From the NCBI GenBank assembly GCA_018894105.1, contig CM032127.1, positions 32,166,260 to 32,230,259 on the forward strand: DNA of 64,000 bases. The letters are read 5' to 3'. A program made the translations under genes and the position numbers. The stretch comes from Jacaranda mimosifolia. Its lineage: Eukaryota > Streptophyta > Magnoliopsida > Lamiales > Bignoniaceae. Below are positions 45,719-57,240 of the stretch, one piece after another. Within the stretch, counting starts at the first letter, position 1. Every line of letters starts with the position of its first letter. The notes under the pieces are model-generated. The model saw nothing but the letters and a program-made list of their open reading frames with translations. It did no database searches and was not told the origin of the DNA.

Positions 45719-47407
45719 GTGGAAATAAATGAGCAACAAAAGCCTTACACGCAACCTCTAAGAAGGTTGGATCGAATCAAGAAGCAACCTGAAAGGTTCA
45801 AATTTGTTCTTGAGATGGATCAATCAGATAGTGATCTGAAGATCTATGAGGAAGCTATGATAGATATTGATTCTGGGCATTGGCTTAACGCCATGAAATC
45901 CAAAATGAACTCCATGTACTCCAACAAAGTATGGACTTTGGTATATCCACCGAAGGGAATTGTTCCTATTGGTTGCAAGTGGATCTATAAGTGACTGGTA
46001 GGAGTCGATGGAGAGGTTATGACCTTTAAGGTGCGACTAGTGGCAAAAGGTTACACACAAAGACTCGGTATCGATTTTGAGGAAACCTTTTCCTCGGTTG
46101 CATTGCCTAAGTCTATTCGAATTTTACGTGTCATAGTCGCATATTATGACTATGAGATATGGCAAATGGATGTGAAAACCACTTTCCTCAATGGAAACAT
46201 TGAAGAAGAAATCTATATGGAGTAACCACAAAGTTTGACATCCTAGAAGAGTGAACAAAAGGTTTGCAAACTCCATAGATCCATTTATGGACTCAAACAT
46301 ACATCTTGAAGTAGAAACATATGTTTTGACAAGACAATCAAATCGTTTAACTTTGTCAAAAATGTGTATGAACCTTGTGTGTAGAAGAAAGCTAGTAGGA
46401 GTAGCATACAGTTTATTGTGCTTTATGTCGATGACATTCTTCTCATTGGGAATAAGATAGAAATATTATAGTTTACTAAAGCGTGGTTATTTACTCAATT
46501 ATCCATGAAGGATTTAGTAGAAGCATCCTATATATTGGGAATATATATCTATAGAGATAGATCGAGGAGGATGCTGGGCTTTCTCAAATCACGTAGATTG
46601 ACAAGATATTAAAGAGGTTTAGTATAGAAGAATCCAATGGAGGATTCCTCCCTTTGGCACATAACATTCATCTCTCTAAGTCTATGGCCCTTAAGACTAG
46701 CGACGAGAGATAAACAATGTCCCATATACCTTATGTATTCTCTACAGGGAGCATAATGCATGTTGTTCAATATACGAAATTGGACATGGCACACACTCTA
46801 AGAGTTACGAGCCTTTTCCAATCTAACCCTACTGAATGTTACTGGATGGCCGTTAAAATGATCCTTAAGTACTTGAGAAGGAATAAGGAATTGTTTTGGT
46901 TATATAGCAATGGAAAATTGAAACTTGAAGGGTTTTCGGATTTTAATTTTCAATCTAATGTAGATGACCTAATATCTACTTTTGAATTTATATTTTGCCT
47001 CAATAGCGGCACGATGAGTTGGAAAAGTTCCAAACAAGACACCCCGACCGATTCCACCATCTAGGTAAAATATATTATGGCTTTGGAAGCTGCAAAGGAA
47101 GGTGTTTGGATGAAAAAACTTTATCCAAGATTTAGATATAGTGCCTAGCATTGCTAAGCCAGTCGTTGTCTTTTGTGAAAATAATGGGGTGGTAGCACAA
47201 GCTAAAAAGCCAAGATCTCATCAGTGGTTCAAGCATATTTTGAGGCGATATCATGTGATTCGAGATATCATTGATAGAGGCAACATCCGAGTGGAGAGAG
47301 TTGCCTCATAAGAGAATATAGTAGATCTACTGATTAAACCCCTACCGCAAATGGTCTTTGAAAGACATATTGAGAAGACGGGTCATAAGACTACGGTGAA
47401 TTAGCTT
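45719..47407 (+). pseudogene. copia copy E: reverse transcriptase and RNase H
   Basis: This is the best-preserved RT of the window. It has RRLDRIKKQPERFKF, HWLNAMKSKMNSMYSNKVWT, then GIVPIGCKWIYK (45719-45994). 46019-46225 covers RLVAKGYTQRLGIDFEETFS and WQMDVKTTFLNGNIEEEIYM with the catalytic Asp intact. YVDDILLIGNK lies near 46423-46455 with the motif intact. RNase H: 46717-47064 (GSIMHVVQYTKLDMAHTLRV, SGTMSWKSSKQDTP) and ENNGVVAQAKKPRSHQ near 47185-47220. Stops and shifts still occur at least every 100 codons. Confidence 0.8.
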
Positions 47408-47424
47408 TAGGGTATGTGGGGGAT

Positions 47425-49693
47425 TGTTGGAATAGTGCCCCGCAAGCTAATTAGATTGGCATTGTAAACTATTTTACTTGTGATACAATCTTTATTGAAT
47501 GATATTCTTTAATGGCCATTTTATCTTATGCACATATTTACTTCACTGGCATTTAGTTGAAACCCTTAGATCACATAAGACTATGGGACTTGGTCACACA
47601 CTAGGTGGTGATCATGAAATAAGTCTTATATGGTCGTGATCTTAAATATTTCCAAGTCGTAGGATCTTATGAGACCAAAGGCTTCTAATATTTTGAATAG
47701 ACTTACACTAACGATGCATTAATCCAAGCAGCTAGATATTGCTCCATTTCATGAACAATGTCATATAAGATATAGGTGCATATTAGTTGGTGCTTATTAG
47801 CGAACAAGGTATTGAAGACCCACCTAAAGAATCCACTAGATAGCCATAGTGGTAAGTTCTCCAGCTTACGCTAGTGCATATAATTAGTTCTTTAACTTGA
47901 GGATCCATTGTAACCTTATGTTTAGGTCATCATGCATTGACTCTTCTCTAACCACGAAGTGGGTCGTTTGGTTACAGATTGGGTATGAGCTACTTAGATA
48001 TGGAGGTATATGATATCTAAGATGGGATCCGACTCCTCGTCATTGTGAAGGGTGAATATATCTTTTATGTATTTTATAATAATCGATTCCATGAAATCCT
48101 TGTGCAGAGTAGTATGATAATTTGAAAAATGAGTTTTCCAAAGATGAGGTCATAAAGGAAATCGAAAATTGAGGGTAGAGACATAGTATCGAGGCTATTA
48201 GGGAACCGAAAAATATCTTGCCCTAGGTTTCTTTTGAGAGATAGAAGATAGAAGGATCGTATTTGCATGGCAAGCGTAGAACAAGAATGGTTCCCTAAAA
48301 GCATTTATTTCTGCCAACTAGTTGGGCTCCATGGGCTTGAGGTTGGACATCGACCATGGGAATTGGGTACTCTTCAATTAATGGAGAGTAATTGAATTGA
48401 GTCGATTAATTTAAATGCATTTAAACTAAAGTGAATATTTGATATTCCAAAATCAAAAAGAGTTGTAAACCAATATCCAATAAATGGTAAAATCTAACAG
48501 GTCACACACAAAACCTAATTGCATACCAAATGCATATCCTAGGCGATGAAGGAGAATTTTCTAAGAGTTAGAAAAATTCCTACATTACTAGTTTGGAGGT
48601 TAACTGATTGACACAATTGTTGTGGTCATTTTTAGCTTGATCAATTTAATTGTTAAATTGATCTAATTAATTTAAGGAGTTAAATTAAGACTAACAATTA
48701 AGGAGTTAATTATTTGGTGCCACATGACTATTACTTGGTCAAGTTAACTTAAGGGGTTAAGTTAACAATTGCTGGCTTAAAGTGTTTAACTAATTAACTT
48801 AAAGAGTTAACTAAAGGTAGTTAATTAAATTAAAGGAGTTTAATTTAGTTAAAATGAAGAATTAATTTTGGAGGGAAAATTCAAATAAAATTTTCATTTG
48901 GTGTGAATTAGAATTTATTTGGATAACATTTCATAAGATAAAATGAAGATTCCAAACGAAAATCAAATTGACACAAAATTCAAATTCAAATCAAATGCCA
49001 ACGTGCAATGCAAGTTGGCGGTCACCCCTTAAGGAAGGTGTGATTCCACCATGGCATCACACCATCCTCACTATATATATTGATATAGAGGGAGAGAGGA
49101 ATGCCAATTAAGATACAAGAAGCAAAAATTAGATTCTCTCCACTTTTTCCTCCAATTTTCAAGTGTTACATCATATGTTTAAGCTTCACTTTCCTTTCTT
49201 CTCCCACCTCTAAATCAAGCCTTCACCATTTTGATTCTTCTCCATATTCTCCAGCTAATATAGAGGAGAATAGGTTATTGCATTGGTGTGTGGATCTTAA
49301 TGTTAGAGGCAAGATGATTGGATTGCTTGCCTTTGGAGATCCAGTTTCTGGCAGCAACCTAGAGGCAGTTTTGGGTGGACTTTCTGAGTCCTGATTGAGC
49401 TTATTTTTGGACTATAGATCCATCAAAGTGTCATGGAGTTCCAATAAAATTTTCCACTGAAACATAAATCATTTGGTTGGGGAGATTCGGTCGCTTCTCT
49501 ACTGCGCCACTGGAAGACAGTCTCCGAGCATTGGAATGTTTCTTCTAGCTTCCTTAGTTTTTGAGCAAAACAAGGTAATCCGCCATGTATATCTAAATCA
49601 ATGGCATGTTTTATCCTTATTATCATGTTTAACCTAGTTAATTTCCATTTTTAATGGTTTGATTATTGGATCCTATGGCTACATATGACTTCA
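47425..49693 (+). mobile_element. copia copy E 3' LTR, about 2.27 kb
   Basis: It starts TGTTGGAATAGTGCCCCGCA after TTAGGGTATGTGGGGGAT. It has the hairpin block (about 48640-48860), conserved GCATCACACCATCC, a TATA box (49072-49080) and a U5 ending GGATCCTATGG...GACTTCA at about 49693. The flanking sequence after it is the U3-R of another LTR, consistent with insertion of copy E into an LTR. Confidence 0.8.
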
Positions 49694-49792
49694 ATTTGCA
49701 ACTTGCTTGCAAGTTGCATGACATGTGGCACCCCCTCCTTGAAAAATATGTGATACCACCTTGGGATCAAATCATCCTCTATCTAATTGTTA
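49694..49792 (+). mobile_element. short copia LTR fragment (+) at an inversion junction
   Basis: It covers AACTTGCTTGCAAGTTGC and CACCCCCTCCTTGA, then ACCTTGGGATCAAATCATCC, matching 38390-38460 of the C/D LTR. After a gap removing the TATA box it has CTATCTAATTGTTAGATCC, equivalent to 38515-38535. At GATCCAAAAATGACC it switches to leader sequence in the opposite orientation. Confidence 0.6.
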
Positions 49793-50101
49793 GATCCAAA
49801 AATGACCAAAACTCTTTAAGGCTAAATTTAACATGCTATATGAACATATAACATCATCTAATGCTGAATCAAAATTTAACATTAGCAACTATGAATTAAA
49901 ACATGCTAAACATATGAATTAACACTTTAAACACATATTAGCATAATTTCAATTCATCAAGCAAAAAAGCCACTTATATCATCAACAAAACACTCCAATC
50001 CATAAATTGGATCAAGTATTAGGAGATTTAGGTCAATCCATCGCATGAATCAATCAAACAATAATCTAAATTAAAGCAGGAATTTAGGCTCTAATATTAC
50101 T
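49793..50101 (-). mobile_element. copia copy F leader fragment and degraded primer-binding site
   Basis: Reverse complement of 39070-39360: the leader reads AACATCATCTAATGCTGAAT, ATTAGCATAATTTCAATTCA and AATCCATCGCATGAATCAAT on the + strand. The primer-binding site at 50088-50099 (GCTCTAATATTA on +) corresponds to TGGTATCAGAGC with three substitutions. The LTR end TGAAAC starts at 50102. gag and pol are absent. Confidence 0.7.
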
Positions 50102-51334
50102 TGAAACAAAGTGTAAGTCAAGGATACAATTATAAAACACTTAAAAACTGAAATCAAACTTGATTACACCTCCCCAAGGACTAATTCATGGCATTAAAGT
50201 AGATTAAGGTCAAAAAATTTCCTAGAAAGCAAATTCCAACCAAAGGAATAAAGACTTGCTTGAACTCATTCAATATAGTTTCCCTTGGCTTAGCAACTTG
50301 TAGGCAATGTTTGCCCAACAAAAACACCTCAGAATCAATTGAAATCTAGATAGGAGATCACTAACACCTTGATAAACCTTTAGTAAAATTTTGAGCCAAA
50401 TGAGAAAATCCAAAGTTGCTCCAGAAATGTTTCCAAGTTTCTACCCAAATAAAGGATCTCCAAAAGTCAATCATACCAAACGTTTCACCTCTAATGATAA
50501 GATCCAGACGCCAATAGATAATCTAAATATCTTCTATATTAGCTGGAAAACAAAGGAGAGATTGGGGTATGAAGAGGCTGAATTTTGGAGATAGGAGATG
50601 AAGAAAACTATGAAGCTTCAACACATGAGACAATACATACAAAATTGGAGGAAATTGAAGAATCTAACAATTAGATCTAAAACGCTTGTTTATTCACCAT
50701 GTTCGCCACCCTACCTACTATATATATATAGATGGACTTGGCATCACACCATCATCAAGGTTAGCACCACTTGCTTGCCAACTTGCAAGCAAGTTGCATG
50801 TGATATAATGCAAATTTGAATTTCATTTGAAATTTTCATTTCATCTCATGAAATGTCATCCAAATTAAATTCTAATGCACTCCAAATAAGCCCTTCATTT
50901 AAATTTTCCATCCAAAATTGATTTTTCATTTTAATTAAATTAAAAACTTTAATTTAATTAATTAATCTTTGACGTAACTCCTTAAATTATTTAGATCAAT
51001 TTAACAATTAAATTGGTCAAGCCAAGGTGACCAAAAATTGTGTCAACCATCTACCTCCAACAATCGATCAAGGTGGAATCTTTCTAACTCTTAGAAAATT
51101 CCCTTTCATCAAGCAGGATTTCCAATTGATTTTTATGTGTGACCCATTAGGTTCTATCATTCATTGGACATGGGCTCACAACTCTTATGATGTCTAGAAT
51201 ATCCTATATTCACATTAGTCTAAACTTATTTAAACTAATAACTTAATTCAATCAATCTCATTAATTGAAGAGTGCCCAATCTCCATAGTCTATGTCCAAC
51301 CTCAAGCCCATGGAGCCCAACTAATTAGCCAAAA
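50102..51334 (-). mobile_element. copia copy F 5' LTR, truncated
   Basis: On the - strand this is the 3' 1.2 kb of an LTR: U5 (50102-50680), TATA box (about 50719-50732), AT-rich U3 with part of the hairpin block (about 50930-51020), the CCATTAGGTTCTATCATTCA segment and up to CCCAACTAATTAGCCAAAA at 51334. The U3 start is missing. Unrelated sequence follows. Confidence 0.8.
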
Positions 51335-52512
51335 CGTGTGGCATCTTAGGTTTCACCCAACCTTCAATCCACCAACATCTATCTCAAGTCTATCTGATGA
51401 CCTATAACTCATTTCAGCCCAGTAGCATACTAGTATAAGCATTAGAATACCTCATAGTACTTGCATACTTACCTATTTTGAATGCTTGCAATCATCGGAG
51501 GCTTGGGTCCATCACATCGAATGTATTTCCTTAACAGTCCCCGACTAGCCAGCATGCACATTCTCAATTTAAGGTCCCTTACGTGAATCGCTTGATGGAA
51601 AAGGAGCAATCTCACTCTATTTTGACATTGAGGGTCGTTTACATGCCCATAATACAATCCTCGTGCTCATCATTCACTTGGAGCACTTAAGTCGTAACTT
51701 AATGCCCTTCGTTTGTGCCTCACCCGAATAGGGCCACAGGCTTATTAGTCCAACACAAGGCATTGGACATCGCTTCCCGCTTGCTAGCATAAGCTTTAAC
51801 TTGCCTACTATACGGTGTCGCCCTACGACCGTATGTATTAAGCCAACAAACCCCTGCAGCAAGGCTAAAACCCATAGAGTATGCTTTGTGAGTTAGTTCA
51901 CGAGACGTTTGAGTATTTACTTCGATCACTCAATAGACCTTGAGGTGTTACCCCATAATTTTCGAAGCCCATGGGGCAATAGCATTTTTGCATCGCAACC
52001 TCTCAGCACCCTCCTAGACCTAACGTGAGCCCTTCTGACTCCATGCCGCCCATTCGGGGACTCTAAACACTCCAATAAGATGACTAGAGTTGGCCCTTGA
52101 AGGCTCCCCATCATCTTCAAGAAGTTGCTTGTTTAGTGCCGTTACAGCATGGAGAATATCGGATGGTGCCCACTGTCCCTCAGACATGCCTGTCCCCTTT
52201 ATAATAGGCTTAAAAGCGATTTCTCTTTTCCCTACAGTAGATGTTGACATACCGGGCATGCATGCATTTCGGCAACATCCTATCCCGACGTCCAAATCAC
52301 TTATCTCTTGAATTGTCGGATAGGTCTCGGTTTGTACATTAACTCCACAAAGTTTCACAAAGTTCCAGCCCCATCCAATTCTCCATGGAATAGGAATTGC
52401 CCGTGCAATACATTAGAATTACAATAATGCCATTGTACTACTGCATTCTAAAGATCTTCACGATTTCATATCCAAACGGAATCGTCTATTGATGAAACTT
52501 TGTGGGAACATT
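51335..52512 (-). other. segment of unknown origin, higher GC, with open frames on the - strand
   Basis: This 1.2-kb block matches none of the repeats around it and is visibly richer in GC. On the - strand it holds a 112-residue open frame (52358-52020) containing YPTIQEISDLDVGIGCCRNA, WAPSDILHAVTALNKQLLED and SSHLIGVFRVPEWAAW. In other frames there follow 51929-51720 (ELTHKAYSMGFSLAAGVCWL) and 51657-51469 (RNRVRLLLFHQAIHVRD, RKYIRCDGPKPPM). The pieces are in the same order on one strand and look like one protein broken by two or more frameshifts. I do not recognise the family. A captured host gene or an endogenous viral gene fragment are both possible. Confidence 0.5.
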
Positions 52513-54003
52513 CCCAACACCTCAAGGAATTAATTATTCAAAATTAATTCAAATCCAATTTGAATTTTCCCTCTTAAATGCTTGTTCTTCCATTAATTAA
52601 ATTAATCTAATTAATTTAATTAATTAACCTTGACTTAACAATTAAGTCAAGTAAACTTAACTCTTTAGTTTACTTTAGTCAACTTAACCCCTTAAGTTAA
52701 CTTTGATCAATTGATGATCAATGTGGCACAAAATAATTAAGTCTTCAATTATTTGCCTAATTTAATCCTTAAATTAATCAAGCCAAAACTGATCTTCAAA
52801 ACTCTCTCAAAAATCTTCAAAAGTCTCTCAAAAATCGGCCATGGAAAAAGGTTATCTTTCTAACACTTAGAAAATTTTCTCCATCAATTAGGAAGGTCTT
52901 TTGGCTTTTGTGTGTGACCCATTAGGTTCTACCATTCATTGGATATAGGCTCACAACCCGTTGTGACTTTTGAATATTTAATATTCATTCTAGTTTAAAA
53001 CTCCTTTTAAACTAATCGACTCGATTCAATCGATCTCATCAATTGGAGAGTACCTAATCTCCATGGTCGATGTCCAACCTCAAGCCCATGAAGCCTAATT
53101 AATTCATCAAAATGAATGTCTATATGAGAACTGTTTATAGCTCCACGCGTTCCACGCAAATATGGTCCTTCCGTCTACTATCTCCCGAAAGAGGTATAAG
53201 GCAAGATATTTGTCGGCTCCTTAATAGCCTCGATTCTATGCTTCTATTCTAAATGTTCGATTCTTTTGTACAACCTCAACTTTGGAAAACTCCTTTCCTA
53301 AATTATCATACCACCTTGCGCAAGGATTTCTTGAAATCGGTCATTATAGAATGCTTAGGAGATATACTTGCCCTTCACAAAAGCGAGGAGTCGGATTCCC
53401 TCTTAGATCTCACAAACCTCCATGCCAAGTAGCTCATATCTAATCTCACCTCGAACATCCCGCTAAGTGACTAAGGATGAGTCAAAGCATAAGGACCGGA
53501 CATAAGGTTACCATGGATCCTCAGGTCAGAGGACTAATAAAATGCACTAGCGTAAGCATGAGAACTAACCACTACAAACTTGCCACTACGGCTACCTAGT
53601 GGAGTCTCTGGTGGGTCTTCAATGCCTTGTTCTCTAACAAACACCCACTAACATGCACCCATATCACATACAGTTGCTCATGGAACGGATCAATATCCAA
53701 CCCCTTGGATTTATGCATCGTTAGTGCAAGTCTATCCGGATCTTAGATGTCCTATCTCTGAAGATCCTATGACTTGGAATGTTTTAAGATCATGATCGTG
53801 TAAGACTTATTATCACCACCTAGTGCGTGATCAAGTCCCGTAGTCTTAAGTGATCTACGGACTTCATCCAAATGCCGATGAAGTAATATGGTGCATGAGA
53901 TGAATGTGGCCATATACAAGATATCATTCAATCAAGATTGTTTTTACAAGAAAATAGCTTTACAAGGCCAAATCTATTGGCTTTCTGGGCACTATTTCCA
54001 ACA
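52513..54003 (-). mobile_element. copia LTR, truncated, reverse orientation
   Basis: On the - strand it starts TGTTGGAAATAGTGCCCAGA at 54003. It passes the conserved U3 (GGTAACCTTATGTCCGG, ATAGAGGCTA-type segments, GTGAGCCTATATCCAATGAA) and the hairpin block (about 52790-52600), and breaks off near 52513 before the TATA box. Its right end is an exact LTR terminus that abuts the U5 of copy G, so it probably inserted into the 5' LTR of copy G. The left continuation of that LTR is lost. Confidence 0.75.
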
Positions 54004-54398
54004 CATATTGATAGAGGGAAGATAATAGGATTGTTGTGCCTCGGAGATCCACTAGTTAGGGTAGCCAATTGGCAAATTTTTCTAGGAGATCCAGAAAGAG
54101 TTTCAATCTAAGATTTTCACAGTAGCTTCATCAAGTGTTGAGGATCTACTTGAATGTTTTCAAATTTTTTGGAGACTTTTTGTACGTGCAAAAGTTGAAC
54201 TTTTCCAGCTGCGCCACTATTTGACATATTTTAGATTGGGAAGAGTTCTTCATCCTTCCTTTGGATTTACCTTTTCAAGGTAACTCTCATACTAAATTTG
54301 AATCCTAAGCATGTTAAGATCCTTGTTTGCTTGTCAAGCACTTGTTAATTTCACTTTTGAAGTTTTATTATTGAATCCTAGTGCCTTACTTGCCTTCA
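54004..54398 (+). mobile_element. copia copy G 5' LTR, U5 part
   Basis: CATATTGATAGAGGGAAGAT to TTACTTGCCTTCA matches 59848-60244 of its own 3' LTR closely. It ends 2 bp before the primer-binding site. The U3 and R are missing, replaced by the reverse LTR at 52513-54003. Confidence 0.8.
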
Positions 54399-54400
54399 AG

Positions 54401-54412
54401 TGGTATCAGAGC
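54401..54412 (+). other. primer-binding site of copia copy G
   Basis: TGGTATCAGAGC, identical to the site at 39069-39080 and two bases after the LTR end. It is complementary to the initiator Met-tRNA 3' end. Confidence 0.9.
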
Positions 54413-56352
54413 CTAATTCATGCTTTGATTTGATTTTTTGATTAATTGATTCATGTGATGGATTGATCAAAATCACCAAATTCTTGATTCATATGATGGA
54501 TTGTAGTGTTTGGATGATGTTGTGTGTGGCTCCTTGATTGATGAATTAAAAGCATGCTAATATGTGTTTTAAGTGTTGACTCATATGATTAGTATGTTTT
54601 AATTCATAGCTATTAATGTTGAATGTTGATCGGCATTAATTGATGTTATATGTTGATATAGCATGTGTTGATTGACCTTAAGTTGTTTTAGTCATTTTTA
54701 GATCTAATTTGATTGGAGTTTTGTTGGAGATTTTTGGAAAATGCAATTCTTGCTTTAACTTGTTTTTGAAAGCATGATTGAGCACTTGAAATTCTATTTT
54801 TAAAAGGAGTTTTGAATTTAAAGTTCATCTATAGTGTTTGTTTTAATGTTTAGGAAATGTCCTAAAATTTTTTGTGCATAGAAGTTGAGCTATTTGACAC
54901 TTGACTCGAGCAAAAGATAAAAATAGGGGCTGCCACCCCGCTTAGCTGGGCGTTGGCTGAGTAGCAGGTGCGCGAGGCGCGCATCTACTGCACAACCATG
55001 TACCCAGCCTGGACAGGCAGTGACCAGTTTTCATTTTGCTTGAGTTTTGTTGTTTCTTTTGCTCCTTTGTGTGACTAAAAGTGTTTTGACTAACATTTTT
55101 GAATGCTTCTAAAAATTCTTTAAAGTTAATCTTCAATTTATGGCATAATTGTTATGCTTCCTCTTGCTTGGCCAATTATTTGTTTATGAGATATGCATCT
55201 AATTGTTGGAATTAATTGTTAATTTTAAATTTATTTATTGTTCATTTAATTATTGAATGGATGATGAATGAATGGGGATGATCATGAGCCTTTAATATTG
55301 ATTTTTTTTGTTTCAAGTTGTTGAAAAGGGTTGTATTAAATTGGTGCTTGCATGCCTCTTTTATTCTATCTTCTAAAAGTTATGAGAGTAGAATCATTAT
55401 GAGTGAGGATTTCTTTCTCATGTAAATGTTGCATGGAGCAAAGAAGGCCAATGGAGGCATGGAGACTTTTGAAGACCTATGAATGTATAGGATACACTCA
55501 TGTAATAGCTAGGTTTAATCAACCTACTTAAAATTAACTAGGTGGTGCCACTATTGTTCTAAGTACATCACTTGGTTAGGCTTATGGTCATCCCAACCTA
55601 GGAGCATGCAAGGCGCATTTACTTATTTATCCTTTCCATAATCTATTAATGTATGAGATACATGGTTAGGATATAGGAAACCTAAATAAGAAGATAAAAT
55701 GATGAGATCTTTGCAAGCAAAAACCTTCCACTTCGAATGTCTAAATGCTTTCCAAATATTAAGTCAAAATGGATACAAATTAATAGGAGTTTTAATTAAT
55801 CGATGCCTTCTACAAATAGTGTATGCCATAACAACACTACCGATTTTATGTGATGGCACTCGGTTATGGGGGTCACATTTAGGAGGAAAGCTATGAGCGT
55901 ACACTTAGCATGAAATGCAATTTTGATTTAAGAACGCCTACACATTGACACTTGGTTACGGGGGATGTTGTGGTGCCAGTCTTGAATCAAAGTATGATTG
56001 GTAGGTTGGACTTAACACCTAGTAACATAGATGGTGCACGATTACGTGGGTCTATGTGAAAAATGAGTAAAGATATATGAAGAGTTGTATGAGATGCAAT
56101 TAGCAAAAGTTGCTTACCCTTCGATTGCTTGTGGATGGCACTCAGTTTTGGGGTTCGCTTGCATGTCTTTGGCATCTTGATTCTCACTAGGAATAAGATC
56201 TCCTGAATTCTTCTTAGGGGTGAAGGATTTGATAAAATAGTGGGAGAAAACATGCCTGAAAGACCATGAACATGTTTTCAATATCAAAATTCAATCATAT
56301 GCTTATACTCTTTTTTTACCTCTTGAAAAATTTTGAAATCTTCAGAAAGAAT
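54413..56352 (+). other. copia copy G untranslated leader, 1.9 kb
   Basis: Non-coding. A GC-rich patch (54925-55025: GCTTAGCTGGGCGTTGGCTG and CGCGAGGCGCGCATC) corresponds to 39601-39680 in copy D. Three GGCACTCGGTTA(T/C)GGGGG-like motifs lie at 55855-55871, 55947-55963 and 56137-56153, with the same spacing as in copy D. It is about 0.5 kb longer than the leader of copy D, with extra sequence near 55150-55640. Confidence 0.65.
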
Positions 56353-57240
56353 ATGGCTAAAATTCTACTCGCAAGCATTTTGGAAACTAATAAACTTATC
56401 GGGCCTAACTTCTGTGATTGGTTAAGGAACCTTAAAATCACTCTGGACTCCAAAAAGTGGACTTATGTACTTGATCAATGTCCACCGTACACCTTAGGTG
56501 ATGATGCCACGGATAAGGCCCGCGAAGTGTTCATTAAACTTGTGGATGATGATCTACAAGTGAGATGCCTCATTATAGCTTCCATGACTAATGAGTTCTA
56601 AAAGACTCACGAGCATATAAGATATGCCTGTGAGATCTATAAATACCTACAAGAATGATTTGGTGTTCAAATAAGACACGAAGGGTTAGCTTTGTCTAGA
56701 GAGCTCTTTAACCAAAGATGGTAGAGGGTTCAAGTGATCATGATCATGGGCTTAAGATGATTAGACCCATCAAAAAGCTTGGACAACTAGACATGGTCAT
56801 GGATAATGATCTTTAGGTAGATTTGATCCTATAATAATTACCCTCTTTGTTCAACCAATTCATTATGAGCTTCATATGTCCAAGTAAGAGATGATGATTA
56901 ACTAATTGCTGAACAAAATAATGCCGTTAAGGTGACTATGAAAAAGGAAAAGCCTCTTGTGCTTGTTTCCATCTCTAAGTCGAAGGGCCATATGAGTCCT
57001 GGAGAGGTAGGTAAGAGGAAGAAGAGTTCCGCCTCGAAATAAAAGCAACCCTTGAAAGGTTTGAGGGGAGTTAAGAAGAAGAAAGGTGACAAAACTGATC
57101 AACTTGTTTTTATTGTGGTGAAAAGGGGCATTGGAAAAGAAACTGCAAGGGATACCTTGGCACCTTTGGGAAGGGTATGTATTTCATTGAAGTATACTTA
57201 ACGATTAATTCTTCCTCATAGGTATTTGATATCATATGTG
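56353..57240 (+). pseudogene. copia copy G: gag
   Basis: It starts MAKILLASILETNKLIGPNF at 56353 and is open for 83 codons, through CDWLRNLKITLDSKKWTYVL and KLVDDDLQVRCLIIASMTNE, to a stop where Gln or Leu is expected. Later capsid pieces shift frame. The nucleocapsid knuckle at 57105-57146 is fully intact (CFYCGEKGHWKRNC) and is followed by KGYLGTFGKG. The open frame extends upstream to 56266, but comparison with copies C and D fixes the true start at the MAK codon. Confidence 0.8.

Noticed and set aside
49101..49394. 97-residue open frame starting MPIKIQEAKIRFS
   Set aside because: It lies in the R-U5 of the copy E LTR; the same region in other LTR copies is full of stops.
51335..52512. 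Naming the segment as a specific viral or cellular gene
   Set aside because: The open pieces look protein-like, but I could not match them to a family with confidence, so no name is given.
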